Assembly: GCA_003693705.1 (NCBI GenBank)
Contig: RBZT01000546.1
Span: 124,001 to 188,000 of the forward strand
Direction: 5' to 3'
Source: Polymyxa betae
Taxonomy: Eukaryota > Endomyxa > Phytomyxea > Plasmodiophorida > Plasmodiophoridae
DNA length: 64,000 nt
Shown: one piece after another, positions 1 through 11,756 of the stretch
How positions within the stretch are numbered: position 1 is the first letter of the stretch
Layout of the letters: every line of letters begins with the position of its first letter
The notes under the pieces: generated by a model
The model's input: only the letters and a program-made list of their open reading frames with translations
What the model was told of the DNA's origin: nothing
The model's database searches: none
Position numbers and translations under genes: made by a program

Positions 1-1823
1 GAAGGTTTTGTATATAAATATGAAGAAGATGAGAATGGTGCGGTTACATCTAATTTTCCTGTAAATGACCTAACACTTATATCCTGCGTGGCTATTCACG
101 ATCCTCCAAAAGTATAGTTTCGCTCACCACCTGCTTATCATCTGACTTCATTAGGTGGGTGTTCCTGATGCCGTTTCCAAATGTCAAAGTGCAGGTATTC
201 GTGTTATCATGATCACTGGTGACCATCCTGCAACCGCCGAAGCCATAGCGAGGCATTGTAATATAATCAAGGAATATCATACTAAAGAGGAAATAGCAGC
301 GCTAGGTGCTTCTACCGATCCCGGCGGGCAGGTTCGATATGGTATATTAGTCGATTCCTGCGAACTCAATCAATTGTAGGCGGAATTAGCTGGAGCTGCA
401 GTTGTTACTGGTGCTCAGATTGATCAGTACACAGAACAAGAATGGACAGAATTACTCAACATGAATGAAATCGTGTTTGCTCGGACTTCACCTGTCAACA
501 AGCTGCAAATTGTCGAACGTCTTCAGAAAATGGGAGAAATAGTAGCAATGACCGGAGGTCAGTTTGATGAAGCAAAAGATCAGCTCTTTAGTGATATGAA
601 TGTTCAGATGGTGTCAATGACTCTCCTGCTCTACGAAGAGCAGACATTGGAATTGCCATGTAAATACACTATAGATGCTAGTGAGAGTCTTTAAGTCTTG
701 TCCAGGGGATTGAGAGGACAGGATGTTGCACGCGAAGCCGCTGATCTTGTACTGATGGATGATGACTTCTGTACTATTGTAAATGGAATTGAAGAAGGTT
801 TTTCTCACCAAGGTCGTGTTAAAACTTCCATCATTCTAACATTTGCACAATTTTAGGACGGCTAATATTCGACAATCTTCGCAAAATCATAGCATATACA
901 CTTGCTCATTTACTGCCAGAAGTAACTGCCATTGCTATTACTTTAATTCTTGGAATGCCTTATGGTTTGAACTCGTTTATGATTCTGTCGATCGATCTTG
1001 GAACAGAGGTAAATCAACGCTCTGCACAGTTACCGGGTCACTTATTTTTCTTAGGTGTTTCCTTCGTTATCGCTGAGCTATGAAGAAGCAGAGGACGCCA
1101 TTATGAATCGTCCGCCTCGTGATGATAAAGTGGATCGCCTAGTTTCATCACAAATTTTCCTATATTCGTACCTCGAGATAGGAATACCTGTCTCCTTGAG
1201 TTGCATCTTCGCGTATTTGATGGTTTTCCAACAATTTGGAGTAATCGATTGTATTTTTGCACTAAATGTTATTTTTAAGCTTTTCCAGATTCAACTCAGA
1301 GATCTTATTGAATGCAAATATTTCACCCCTGGCTCCGCTCCTTACTTGACTACCGACGGCACCTGGATGTCTGCTTCCGAGCAGGTTCGGTTATTGCAAT
1401 CCGCCCAATCCGCTTTCTTGGCCACTATAGTGCTGTCCCAGTTTTGGCACGTTTTTAACGTAAAAACGAGAGTCAATTCTGTATGTGATTTGATAAGCAA
1501 ATTGGATTTGTTTGAGCATAATGACAGATTTGGGAACATGGTATCTTCAACAACCGACTGATGAATGCCGGCGTCCTCGTTGCAATCGGATTGCTTGTTT
1601 CCTTTATCTGTACGTGCTTAAGAGTCGCTTCTTAACTGAATTAACGCCTTTTATAGACATTCCTTTTATGAATGAAGGATTTGGAACTGGTTACATGAGC
1701 GAAACCTGGATTTGGGTTCCTCATCTTTTATCTATGACCTACATCACTGCATTTAATTTCTTCCGAAAATATAAGCTTAGGCAAGACTTAAATAGCAAGT
1801 TTTCATATTGGTTTGGTTGGTAA
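1..1823 (+). CDS. P2C-type P-type cation ATPase (Na+/K+ or H+/K+ ATPase alpha-like), 3' part
   Basis: ATP-driven plasma-membrane cation pump; the window opens inside the cytoplasmic headpiece, so the DKTGT phosphorylation site lies upstream. Visible in order: DPPK, the ITGDHP motif, VFARTSP, the TGDGVNDSP hinge (rebuilt across an intron of about 53 nt near 556-608), then membrane segments M5-M10. M5 keeps the PE of IPE and M6 reads SIDLGTE followed by [12 protein letters not shown]. Introns of 43-56 nt, for example 112-154, contain every in-frame stop. The protein ends YWFGW, unlike the YY end of animal pumps. The site corresponding to animal D808 is Glu, the one for D926 is His and the one for E954 is not acidic. 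So this is a P2C pump whose ion stoichiometry cannot be assumed to be 3Na:2K. The next gene converges on it. Confidence 0.93.
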
Positions 1824-1986
1824 GTCCTTACCAACGGATAATGCACAAATACATTCGGAAGGTAGTTATAAAACTAGAGATATCAAACAGCGAGGCAAAG
1901 ACAGACGTTTGGATGGATTTGTAAATACAGCTTAATCATTTATCAATTAAGGATGATGCAAATTAAACACAACACGATTATGCGTT

Positions 1987-3914
1987 TCAATGCATGAATC
2001 GGGACGCCAGCGTATCTCTGTTATTTACGCTATCGGGATTTGAGAAGTTGGAGTCGTCGTTGGATGTCCCTTTGAAGTTGGGTAGAAGAAGTTCAGAAAG
2101 ATCATCGCCAGATGAACCAGTCCGAAGTGTTGGATCAGATAAACGCAGAATTGCCTCATCATACCACACTCTGGCTTGGGTGTTACTCGGGTCGATCAAC
2201 ATGGCTTCCTTGAAATCTTTCAAAGCCATCTCGTGATGACGTATCATCTCTGCAGATGATTTGTTGCCTTCCTTGGCTTGGGCCATAACGGTGAGTCCAC
2301 GCGTCACCAGAGCAGATACGCAACGCGGACGTAAAGCGAGTGTTGCTTCGCAATCGGCGATGCATTCCGCATACATGCCCTTGTTGTAGTGAGTTAACGC
2401 CCTGGTGAGATAAGCGTTCATTGCAGAATTTGAGGTGGGATTGATGTCGATTGTCATCGTGCAGTCCATTATAGCTAAATCGAACTGCACCGTCCATCTT
2501 CAGTAAAAGCCAAACAATACGACATGTGACCATCTACCTCTCCTTTACTGTTGAATGCCATTCCTCGGTTCGTAAATGCATCGGCGTATGAACAGTCCAG
2601 AGCGATGGCGGTCGTGAAGTCGTCCAATGCTTGGTCGGTCATGCCCTTAGCATAATACACAACCCCTCGATGGTTGTACAACATAGGGTTCGAAGAATTC
2701 AATGCAATCTCGCGAGTGTACTCTTCTATACTCCTGTCGTAGTTTTCGGCTGCGTCAACGGGTGGTTGGATGGATGCGGAAGTTAGCCCGCCTTCGTCGA
2801 GGGAGGCCGGAATTCCAGTGTTAAATGCATGATTGCTAGTGAAGCAGTCCGAGCTGCTCATCAATGCATTGTTCATGGAATTGGGATTCGTGTCGCCTCC
2901 GAAGCCACCCATTGACATTGGCGAAGGAGACTGCATCGAGAACTGACGGTTGTCATCTCGCTTCCGCTTCTTCATCATCCGTGCCCATTTCGATTTCAAA
3001 CTATGAGCAGTTCTATGTGAGAGATGTGGGCGATAACGAGCATCATGCAGAATGGCTTTCCAATCAGTCCCATATATCTCGAAGCCCTTCACCAAAGCAT
3101 CAGTTTCGAGTCGGCCCCAAGACCGCATCGATTGCAGAGGCTGATTGCCTTGTGGGTACCCTTCCGAGAATCCGTCCAAGCCTTCGCTATTACAATCGTC
3201 TTGGTTGTTGTTGGCATGGTTGTTGTTATCGAACAAACTTGGTTTGGGCATCTCCTGCAGCTGATTCCAAAACATCTGCAGAGCAGCCGGCGACCTGTTC
3301 ATTAGCGGAACAGCATAGTTCGGATCCGATAAGATTGCGGTCCAGTTGGGGCCATATCGTGCCGTACTTTCCTTCAGAGCTTGAATCTCCTCTGGTCGGA
3401 ATGGTTCAAACATGCCTTCACAAGACCCTCCGATACCGCCGTAACCGTCCATAAAAGGCTTGCCAAATGGGTTGTTGAGTCCACCCATCAGTCCGCCCTC
3501 GATTCCCATAAATCCCATGGATTGTCCTGGCGGAATCGATTGATGGTGACCCCAAAGCCGAGAGTTCACATTCATCTTCTCCTCGTGCTCCTTCGACATT
3601 TTGTACCACTTGAGTTTGAGCGATCCTGCAGACCTCCCGCCCAACGTTGGCGCGAAATCATTGTCGTCAAGGATAGCCTTCCAGTTTCTACCGTAACGCG
3701 CAACGCCCTGTTGAAGTAATTCAACCTCGTGCGATTTCCAGACTTGTTGTTGAGCGCGCGCACGTTTGCCTTCGACTGCTGTTTCCTGATTAGCAGCGTT
3801 CGATTCGCCACCACTGGAATCACGCTGGCTAGAACCCCCTTGAAAACGATTCGACTTATGATTGAGATCGCCGGGTAAACGGTCGTTTCGGAGTACGTCG
3901 GTTGCAGTGGACAT
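1987..3914 (-). CDS. Triple Myb/SANT plus TPR protein
   Basis: Probable DNA- or chromatin-binding scaffold. Three Myb/SANT repeats (roughly residues 57-107, 170-220 and 265-315) each show the pattern W-x-AIL-D ... R(S/T)...LK-KW. They are separated by Gly/Asn/Ser-rich linkers, and the third is followed by a basic KKRKR. The C-terminal third holds four or five TPR repeats (for example YNHRGVVYYAKG and AFTNRGMAFNSKGE). One intron at 2485-2537 (53 nt) joins KGE to FDLAIMDC in frame inside a TPR. The first ATG in the frame is at 3914; the frame stays open upstream to 3989 without an ATG. The Myb repeats resemble the telobox type of telomere-repeat binders (LKxKW near the third helix). Combination with TPRs is unusual. 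Function is inferred. Confidence 0.8.
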
Positions 3915-4307
3915 GGATCGAAAATCAGAAAATCGAGATCCAGAGTTCGCTGGGCCACGACCGCAGGGTTCGGATCGAATCCGAGACAAAAGCGGAACAG
4001 AGCGTTGGCAATCGAAGAGTACGCCTACCTGTGAAATCGAACCGAAAGCGATAATGGACTGTGACTGTATCGAGTACAGTCAAGTACCCGATGGGACGAT
4101 GTTTAACTGCTGTTCTCGAGAACATGCAGTCCTCGAAATGGTTTCAGGCCCCGTCACAGCCCCCGTAAGACCAACAGTCCAAGCTACCTTGAATTAGAGG
4201 GATCCCGAGCCAGGTCAGACTTTTCCCTCGATTAGCTGTGTATTGCGACCCGCAACAGGCCAGATTTGTTGATTTACAATTCTGAAAATGAATAATACAA
4301 TGATGGA

Positions 4308-5879
4308 TTACTGTTTGCCTTTGCCAGTGCTGGGTTTCTTAACATATTTAGTTGGGACAAACGGCATTGGTACAATTTTGGCTGCCTGGATGTTCTTCCG
4401 AACTTGAACAGCGATTGTAGTGCCGATTTCATGTTCCGTCTCGGTGGTGACATATCCCATTGCAATCGGATGCTTAAGAAATGGGCTGAACCCGCCGCTT
4501 GTGACCTGCCCGATTTCTTTGCCTGTGAAACATTAGTGGAAGAACTCATTCAGCTTGACACACCTTACCAGTATTGTCAACAATAACAGTTCCTTCACGG
4601 GCTGGGGCTCCTTCCACCTTCATTCCAATACGAATTTTGGATACAGAGACTGAACCTTGCAACTGTCCTAAAATGTGATCTGCACCTAAAAAACCCCCTA
4701 TTTCCCATTCAATAGTGAACTTCAGAGATACAAATGTCCTCTAACCTTCCTTTCGTCGACGCTTGCCGATCGTCCATGACAAGCCAGCTTCGACTGGGCT
4801 GATTTCATCATTAAGGTCATGACCATATAATGAGAGTCCCGCCTCAAGCCTCAAAGCATCTCTCGCTCCAAGACCCTGCTCATCCCTTCAGAAGACTTGC
4901 CAAGTGAAGTTTTACAAAATATGATACCGCTAATTGACATTCGCTGTTTTTGAGCAATTCTGAAACAATTGGTATGGAGTCACCAATTGGAATAGAAATC
5001 TCAAATCCGTCTTCTCCGGTGTATCCCGATCGTGATACGGTACATTGTGTTCCGCCAAGAGACATTTTCTTTGAAAAAAAGAAATAAAGATCTTCAAGGG
5101 TATCACCTTCTAGAAGCTCAGATAAAAAATGGGAAGCTTTTGGTCCTTGTAATGCTATCAGTGCTTGGTCTGATACAATTTCCATCTCGACGCTATTCTT
5201 GCTTTTGTTGAACAACTCTATTTGAGATGACAGATGAGCCTAATTGAAAAATGTTATCGGCATCCTACGATATACTGCACGAAACAGTTTTACAATGTCT
5301 TTTTCACTGCAAGCGGCATTGCAAACAATATGATGGTAAGCCACATGATTTGTAATAACGGCGTCCTGAAGACAACGAGAACCAAATAATCAATCACCGA
5401 TTAGGTAAATATTGAAGCAACTTTTACATCAATTATACCGCCTTGTGGATTGGTGAATAAAGTATACTGGCCTTGATTTGGCTTCAGGTTCCCGATACTG
5501 CTGGTGCAGAGAGTTTCAAGAAACTTCACTCGCGAGTCTACGTCGCCATGTATTTTCAACTGCAACCATCATCTGACTCGTCATTTGCATACAAAAACGA
5601 ATTTCTACCTGTTGCATATGCGATACATCAAATATAGATGCCTTACTTCTTGTATGTAGAGATTCATTCAGAACACCAAGGCCTGCATACTGGACTGGCA
5701 AGTTCCATCCAGCGAATGGCACCATTTTGCCACCATGCTCTATATGTAACTCTTTCAAAGGAGACTACAAAATCCAGAGTCTGAATAAAGCCCTCTCCAC
5801 GTAGGTTTGGTACCTGGCGTAAACTTGCAGTCGCCGACGATAACGCTTGCCAAGTCTGACTATTCCAGCGTTTCAACAT
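4308..5879 (-). CDS. AMT: Aminomethyltransferase, glycine cleavage system T-protein
   Basis: Mitochondrial T-protein: transfers the aminomethyl carbon of glycine from H-protein to tetrahydrofolate, releasing ammonia. The N-terminus ([16 protein letters not shown]...) looks like a presequence. It is followed, after an intron ending at about 5763, by [20 protein letters not shown], the family signature, and by IFDVSHM. Further exons give [10 protein letters not shown], the [11 protein letters not shown] motif near 4990-5050, [10 protein letters not shown] as the folate-site region near 4870, and a C-terminal [19 protein letters not shown] ending GKGKQ and a TAA at 4308. About six introns of 40-60 nt. 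Length is normal for the family. It faces the DNA polymerase gene across a 609-bp divergent spacer. Confidence 0.93.
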
Positions 5880-6488
5880 CGCAATCTATATCGGCACTTT
5901 TAGTCAGTATATGACTCTCAAGGAGATAACCAAGCAAGTGTAGAGACAAGCAAGAAAGCGAAGAAAGAGACCACGTGCAGTTTCTACTAATAAGGATGCT
6001 GTTGTATGTAACATATCAACGTCGCTTCAAGTATAGCGAGCCTAAAATACCCAGCATTTATGCGGGTAATTTTCAATCCCAACCAGGATCGCCAAACAAA
6101 GCGAAATTTGTTTTAAAATAGATAAACCTCATAGCAATTAAAACTAGTAGATGCGACCGGAATGGCATTCCTTTTTCAAACTAATACAACAAATTCATAT
6201 TAGTCTTTCATTGTGTTCTCAAGGCGAAGGATGCATTCGAGGTTTGCATCTATGTTTCAGATACGAATCAGCCGATACAAAAGTTAGATTGTAAATTCAA
6301 AGACTCCTCCAAAGTCATGTATGGTAATCTCCAATGGTAATCATGCTAGACACGAAAGCTCGCCAAGCGATTGTGAGGCCATCTAACGGGGATATTCTCA
6401 CGCGATGAATGAGATGACACTGTAATAGCGATGCGGGGCTGGTTTCGAGTGCATTCATGACTGAGAGGCAGTCACCAGTTAACATTAC
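5880..6488. promoter_or_regulatory. Intergenic spacer between divergent T-protein and polymerase genes
   Basis: 609 bp of AT-rich sequence between two start codons pointing away from each other, so it should hold both promoters. I see no convincing ORF, RNA gene or repeat. The short reverse ORF at 6315-6506 lacks recognisable features and overlaps the polymerase start. Confidence 0.5.
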
Positions 6489-9400
6489 ATGAATGGAACT
6501 CGTCAAGGCAAGAAGACGATCACTTTCATATTACTAACGATGGGTCGAGATGACAATCCTGTGCATAAATCCAACCTGCAATGCTTGGTTGATGCCCTGC
6601 TCTACGATCGGCCTTCACACCGATCCAGCATGATCATCCAACGGTTGCGACACTCGCTGCTTGCAACAGCGCAGAACCCGATGATCCCATTTGATGCTGA
6701 TTATGCAATGAAGGCGAACTATGATAATGTTATGCCCGATTCGGATGCAGGTTCCATGAATCCCCGACAGAATCCATTAAATTCTGTCATTACTGCCTGG
6801 GATTATTCAGTGAAAGAAGATGAACTTGAACCCAGTTGGGAACCCGAATCTCTTACGCTTAGGATAGCCGAGAGCGACAACTGGATGATACAGGAAAATG
6901 AACCCTCATGTAAGCGTAAACAGGACAAATCAAGTAAAGTGATGGCAACCTCGTCGACAAAACGCCCAGAGAGCACAAATCAGAAAAATAAGAAGATATG
7001 TAGCTCTCAGAACTCTTCGCTGATAGTACCGAAGGAAAACAGAAGGAGTCGAGATCAATGCGAGTTGGAACAATTCTCAGAGAATGTGTGGAAGCGTTTT
7101 ATTTCTGGAAATAACTGCAACTCTGGCTGCTCACAAGATGGGAAGAGAAGGAAGCTCGATTCAAATACTTCCATAATGGATCTTCGATCCGGAGAGGATT
7201 CGTCTATATTGTTGAACGCTCTTCGAAATGTCCTTGATTCAAGCAGGATATTTCTGGCTTGCTTGCGTGAAGATGGCTCTACAAACATGCATCAAACTTC
7301 AAGCAACAATGATATTAATCCAACGGAATTGCTGATAGCAGTATATGGTGATGATCAAAGCACGAAGCCGCTCCTCTTTAAACATTGCCTTGTGCCAGAG
7401 AAGACAGAGAAACCAGAGCAATCTGTAATGTAAAAGCGATGCTGTTTGCTTCTTTTGATTGTCAGTTAGGTCATTTTATCGATATTGAACAGCCCTGCTG
7501 TGAAGATCGGATTTGACTTCAAATGCTTATTTCGCTGGATATTTTCCGTCTGCCATCCTGCAGCAAATGCATTCACTATTTTAAAAGGAAGTTTCTTTGA
7601 TCTCAAACTTGCAGCTTGGCTGCTGTACACCGATAGCCCAACTGACGGGCTGACCTTCGACTCAATATCTTACAGAATCCGCTGTAATGAGGAAATAAAG
7701 ATGCAAAAGCTTTGCGACGCTCTGGTAAGTGCAGTAGTGTCCCTTTTCCAGTTTGTCGCTGTTTGAAAAACGCTTGCAGGATAAGTTCCCCAAGAGTATT
7801 CGTGACGACTTTTTAGAGATGTCGTTGCAATACAGAGGCATGTTGCAAATACAAATACAACAAAACAGAAGGTTGACCGACGAAGTCAATTTCGAATCGA
7901 AAATCGCATTAATACTGGCGACTATGGAGCTCTTCGGCGTCGAAGTCAACTTGGAATATCTACGAAGCCAGGTAAATACCCTGCTCTTCTCACTATTTTT
8001 CCATTCACTTCATTATAAACAGCGTGCTAAAATCAAGGACCATTTGCTGGACATAGAGCAGCGCTGCCATGACATCGCTGGGCACGAATTCAATTTATCT
8101 AGCCCCGAGCAGATCGCCCGAGTTTTATACGACGAACTTGGTTTATCAGCACCAACTAAACTGGCCTCAGGGCATCGCTCAACAGCTGTCAGTGCAAAAT
8201 CTAGGTTTCGTCCCAGAAAGTTTATCTGTCTTAGGAGCCTGCTCTGGAGTCATTGCGAGAGAAACATGATTTGCCAGCGATAATCTTACAGCATCGAGTT
8301 CTTTCAAAGCTGATGGGAACTTGTATGCAGTATTGGGATTGCATTCCGATGTTTAATCAAGCTCACTAGATATCGATCCGTTGATATTAGCAGGCAAATC
8401 GAATGACGGGATTGTCAGAACGAATTGGAATCAGCACGTTTGTGCCACTGGAAGATTGTCCTCATCCGGTACAGCTCAATTACTAGACCGATGATAACCG
8501 AACCTGAATGATGCACAGGACCTAACTTACAAGTTCAGTAATTTACGGCTCAAGTGATCAATATTAAACTGTGGTTTGCAGTCGCTGCCTAAGGAAGTGG
8601 CACTTGAACGCTCTCACGATGAGATCGAAAATTACACTGCCAGTATAAGACGAGCCTTCATTTGCGATATAGAATTTGTTCTGATATCTGCAGATTACAG
8701 GCAAATGGAGGTTAATTCAAGTGTTAATCATAGCAATTTATTGAATGTGAACAGGTTCGTGTTTTTGCGCTGTTATCAAGAGACAAACACCTAAATCGGA
8801 TTGCAAACGCTTATGACGTCTATCAGGTTGGAATGTTTTCGGTTCATTCGAGTATTAACGCATGCACTAGGTATTAGCTGGCATTATTTTTAACAAGCCA
8901 TCTTCGACGGTCAGCGCATCAGAAAAATCTCAAGCTAAAACCATATTTTTGGCTCTGATGTATGGAATGGTTCGAAACGAATGAAACTGAAAAATCGTTA
9001 TTCGAACATTATATCAGGGGGCGAGTTCGCTAAGTAAGCAGTTGTCCCTATTGACCAAAGTACAGTTCTGGAAGTTTCGGGATTTTCTCTTGGCTTTTTA
9101 CTATGATTTTAGAGGAACTTTAGCGTTGCGGATGCTGGTGTTTTCAGCAAGAAAGTTATATCGCAGGTCTGTGCCCGCTGCCCACAATACCTGCGATGTT
9201 CACTAAGCGTCTGACAGTTCCCACAAGTCCAGGAGTTTATAACTTCAACTATTGCGTTTTGTCGCCAGCATGGATACGTTGAGACCATTACTGGGAGGCG
9301 GCGTTACTTGCCAGATATTACCTCAAACGATGTGCAAAAACGAAGGCAGGCTGAGCGTCAAGCGGTGAACAGTGTTATCCAGGTATTGTCGTTCAGATCT

Positions 9401-9818
9401 GATATCAAAACTTTTTTTAACGTTCGGTACACAGGGATCATCATCTGATATAATGAAATGCGCTATGCTTAAACTAGTTCTATTGTTTGAGCAACATTCC
9501 TTGTCGAATACTGCCAGAATCAGGCTCCAGGTAAAATCCATTTTCTTCAGATTACATGTAATTATTTCTTAGGTGCATGATGAATTAGTTGTCTCTTGCT
9601 CAAACAATACAGTAACATTGGTCAGCGGGCTAATTGTTGAAGCGATGCAGGAAAACGACATGACTCAAAAGCTCAATGGACATTTGCAGGTTGCTCAAAT
9701 TGCGCATCAAATCAAGGTTTCTGACGATTGCCAGGTGTCAATACAGGCAGGAAAGAATTTAGGTGATCTGAAGCCTTTAGATGTTGAAACTAGCAGTCTT
9801 CAATCTCTGGATTGCTAA
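6489..9818 (+). CDS. Family A DNA polymerase, Pol theta/nu type, without helicase
   Basis: DNA polymerase of the Pol theta/nu group, involved in translesion or end-joining repair in other eukaryotes. An N-terminal 300-residue Ser/Lys/Asn-rich region with a basic segment, then an inactive exonuclease-like region, precedes a full polymerase domain. Recognisable motifs: ATGRLSSSGPNLQSLPKE (near 8430-8590, across introns), motif A ISADYRQMEVRVFALLSRD (8690-8790), motif B KSQAKTIFLALMYGM-GASSL (8930-9040), GRRRYLPDI, ERQAVNSVIQGSSSDIMK, and motif C VHDELVVS (9570). The metal-binding aspartates of motifs A and C are present. Motif A has R where Pol theta usually has S (DYSQ). Many introns of 40-50 nt. 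No superfamily 2 helicase precedes it in the window, so it resembles POLN in layout. The exact start is uncertain. Confidence 0.88.
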
Positions 9819-9855
9819 GCTCCAACAAACCTTTTCGTTGGCTCGGGGATTTTAA

Positions 9856-10619
9856 TTACATTCGTTTTCCTTTTTCCTTGCGATATTCGGCAATTTTCCT
9901 AATGATCCGTGGCTCTAATTCCTTCTGCAACGCTCTGCGAAACCCTAGACAGAACCCAATTTCCACGCAGACGAATAATGGCGCCAAAACAAGCGACTGG
10001 AAAAAGCTATCCAAAAGTGCAGGAGCTCGACCTAAGCCTCTGTTAAAATTTTCACTTTCATTTGATGCTGTTACCTTCAAAATACTTGTGAGAGAGGATC
10101 TGTGCTATCCAGGAGAAAATATGCAAAGCAATGGCGTATTTCCAAGCGTCTACTGGGAATGTCTTGTAAATCGCATTGGCTGATACGAGACATGCCAGTA
10201 ATAAACTGTTTCCAGAGATCTTGATTTGGTGTTAGTCGAGATGAAGTTCGCTCAAACACCCTATCACTTACTGCACCAATAAAATCGATGTAGATATATA
10301 TTATAGCATACAGGCAAAAGGCAAAGAAGGCTAAATTATATGGGATCACGTTATGAATTGGCTTAACATGAGGCAATAGTGGACCAGAGTAGCAGAAAAC
10401 TATGTAACTCTTAAGGTAAGTACATGTGAAAGGAATGAGCCCCATACTTACTGATTTCAGCTGTTAATATCAAGGTTGGAACAAAGACGAAGTGGATAAG
10501 TTTGTTCCTGTACTAACTCTTAAGATACTAAAGCCGATTAACGGTGAGCCTTCGACTAACCATTTGTTATGGTGGTATGAACCATAAAATGCAAGTTGAT
10601 CCACGATATTGAGGACCAT
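9856..10619 (-). CDS. MPO1: Mpo1/DUF962 family membrane protein
   Basis: ER multi-pass membrane protein of the DUF962 family; yeast Mpo1 is an Fe2+-dependent dioxygenase acting on 2-hydroxy fatty acids from phytosphingosine breakdown. The reassembled protein starts MVLNIVDQLAFYGSYHHNKW. It continues NKLIHFVFVPTLILTAEI, carrying the YG-x2-H-x-N and IHF-x3-P signature with its conserved histidines. Hydrophobic segments follow (NLAFFAFCLYAIIYIYIDFIGA; ALHIFSWIAQIL), then SHKYFEGRAPALLDSFFQSLVLAPLFV and a basic C-terminus. Four introns of 33-55 nt are needed, and each join is in frame. It shares a divergent 371-bp spacer with the QCR7 gene and ends about 40 bp from the polymerase stop, tail to tail. 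Confidence 0.85.
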
Positions 10620-10990
10620 TCTCGTTGTCTAATCACACGAAACTAAGCGAAGTTGAACAGCAGATCAGATGACTAAAAAACACAGCAACGAACAAGAAAG
10701 TGGCGCGGACCGTGGAACAATTCAAAACTTAAAGCACAGCTAACCTCGAAATCACTTGTTGTAACATCCAAACACTTTTGCCATTAAAATGCAGCGGAAA
10801 AGTTCACAAACGTGACGATCTGGCTTGCATTCTGGGTGAATTTGCAGCATATTCTGAATAATTTTGAAGTACGAAGCACTACGAATGAAAGCACTTATGG
10901 GGAAACCCTAACGCAGTCCTTCAGTCGACTTGTTACAGTACGTAGTTATCGTGCTCGTCGTTGGTAGTGCTTCTCTCGCTTAACCTGACC
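10620..10990. promoter_or_regulatory. Divergent promoter region with telo-box-like motif
   Basis: 371-bp spacer between the MPO1 start (minus) and the QCR7 start (plus). It contains AAACCCTAAC at 10903-10912, identical in core to plant telo boxes, 79 bp upstream of the QCR7 start codon. Nothing else was recognised. A regulatory role is inferred from position and from recurrence elsewhere in the window. Confidence 0.4.
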
Positions 10991-11367
10991 ATGACCGTTT
11001 TCAACAAAGTAATGAACATGCTAGCTGCCTACCCTCGAGCTCGGATTGCAACCCAGCTTCGGAAACAAGGTAAAGGATGATGGCCGGCCAGCGCGATGTT
11101 TTCAGCGCTTATCCCGTCTTGTCAGGCTTGTATGCTGAGGATCTAATCGTCGAACGCACCGATCTTACAGAGGCCTTATTACGATTGCCCGCCGACGTCG
11201 TCGAGAATCGCAACCGACGTATCCGTCGGGCCTTCGACCTGTCGCTGAAGCATGAAGACCTTCCTGTCCATCTTCAGAACTACGACCCGTTTGAATCCTA
11301 TCTCGGAAATGAAATGGCGAAGGCGTCGCAGAAGAGAGTGGAGCTTGAGATCATCGACCGAGCATAA
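10991..11367 (+). CDS. QCR7: Ubiquinol-cytochrome c reductase 14 kDa subunit
   Basis: Small matrix-side subunit of mitochondrial complex III (UQCRB/Qcr7), needed for assembly of the bc1 complex. Exon 1 (10991-11069) encodes MTVFNKVMNMLAAYPRARIA and a basic end. A 56-nt intron (11070-11125) joins it in frame to GLYAEDLIVERTDLTEALLR. The rest shows the family core: RLP, RNRRIRRAFDLSLKHEDLP and YDPFESYL. The predicted protein is 106 residues, as usual for the family. A continuous ORF starting at 11077 covers part of the intron and gives a false N-terminus; the spliced version matches the family better. A telo-box-like motif lies 79 bp upstream. Confidence 0.92.
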
Positions 11368-11756
11368 TACATTCAGCCAACGTTTTCATACCCGAATCCA
11401 TCTTCATGTTTATTTGATAGGTGAATAGCATGAAAGCTTTATCGAATGCATGTACATGTGCCCCTGGGTGCACAAACATCATCCAACGCCTCGGTTGTTT
11501 TCGAGGCTTCGCAACCGACCCTTACTAATAATGGGCATAGCTTTAGCTGCTGAAGTAGGCCGTCCTTCTAGCAAAAGTCATTAAAAATAGATGGAGATCA
11601 GGCCAGTGATTATTACCCCAAATAAAGATTGCAAATGATCCTTCCTATCTGCTCGAATAAAGAACTGCTCGCCGCTGTGAGATGTTAAGATCTGCTTCGG
11701 GGCTTTTTTATTCTTGAATCCTTTCATCTGTGATCACTCAACATTTGAAATAAATC
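11368..11756. other. Intergenic, convergent 3' ends
   Basis: Spacer of 389 bp between the stop of QCR7 and the stop of the following reverse gene. No ORF, RNA or repeat was recognised. Confidence 0.4.

Noticed and set aside
2864-3454. 196-codon plus-strand ORF opposite the Myb/TPR gene
   Set aside because: Antisense to clear Myb repeats; composition (Ser/His/Arg-rich) is typical of a reverse-complement shadow.
11077-11367. QCR7 starting at 11077 with MMAGQRDV
   Set aside because: The spliced model from 10991 joins in frame at GLYAEDL and matches the family N-terminus, whereas 11077-11125 lies in a GT-AG intron.
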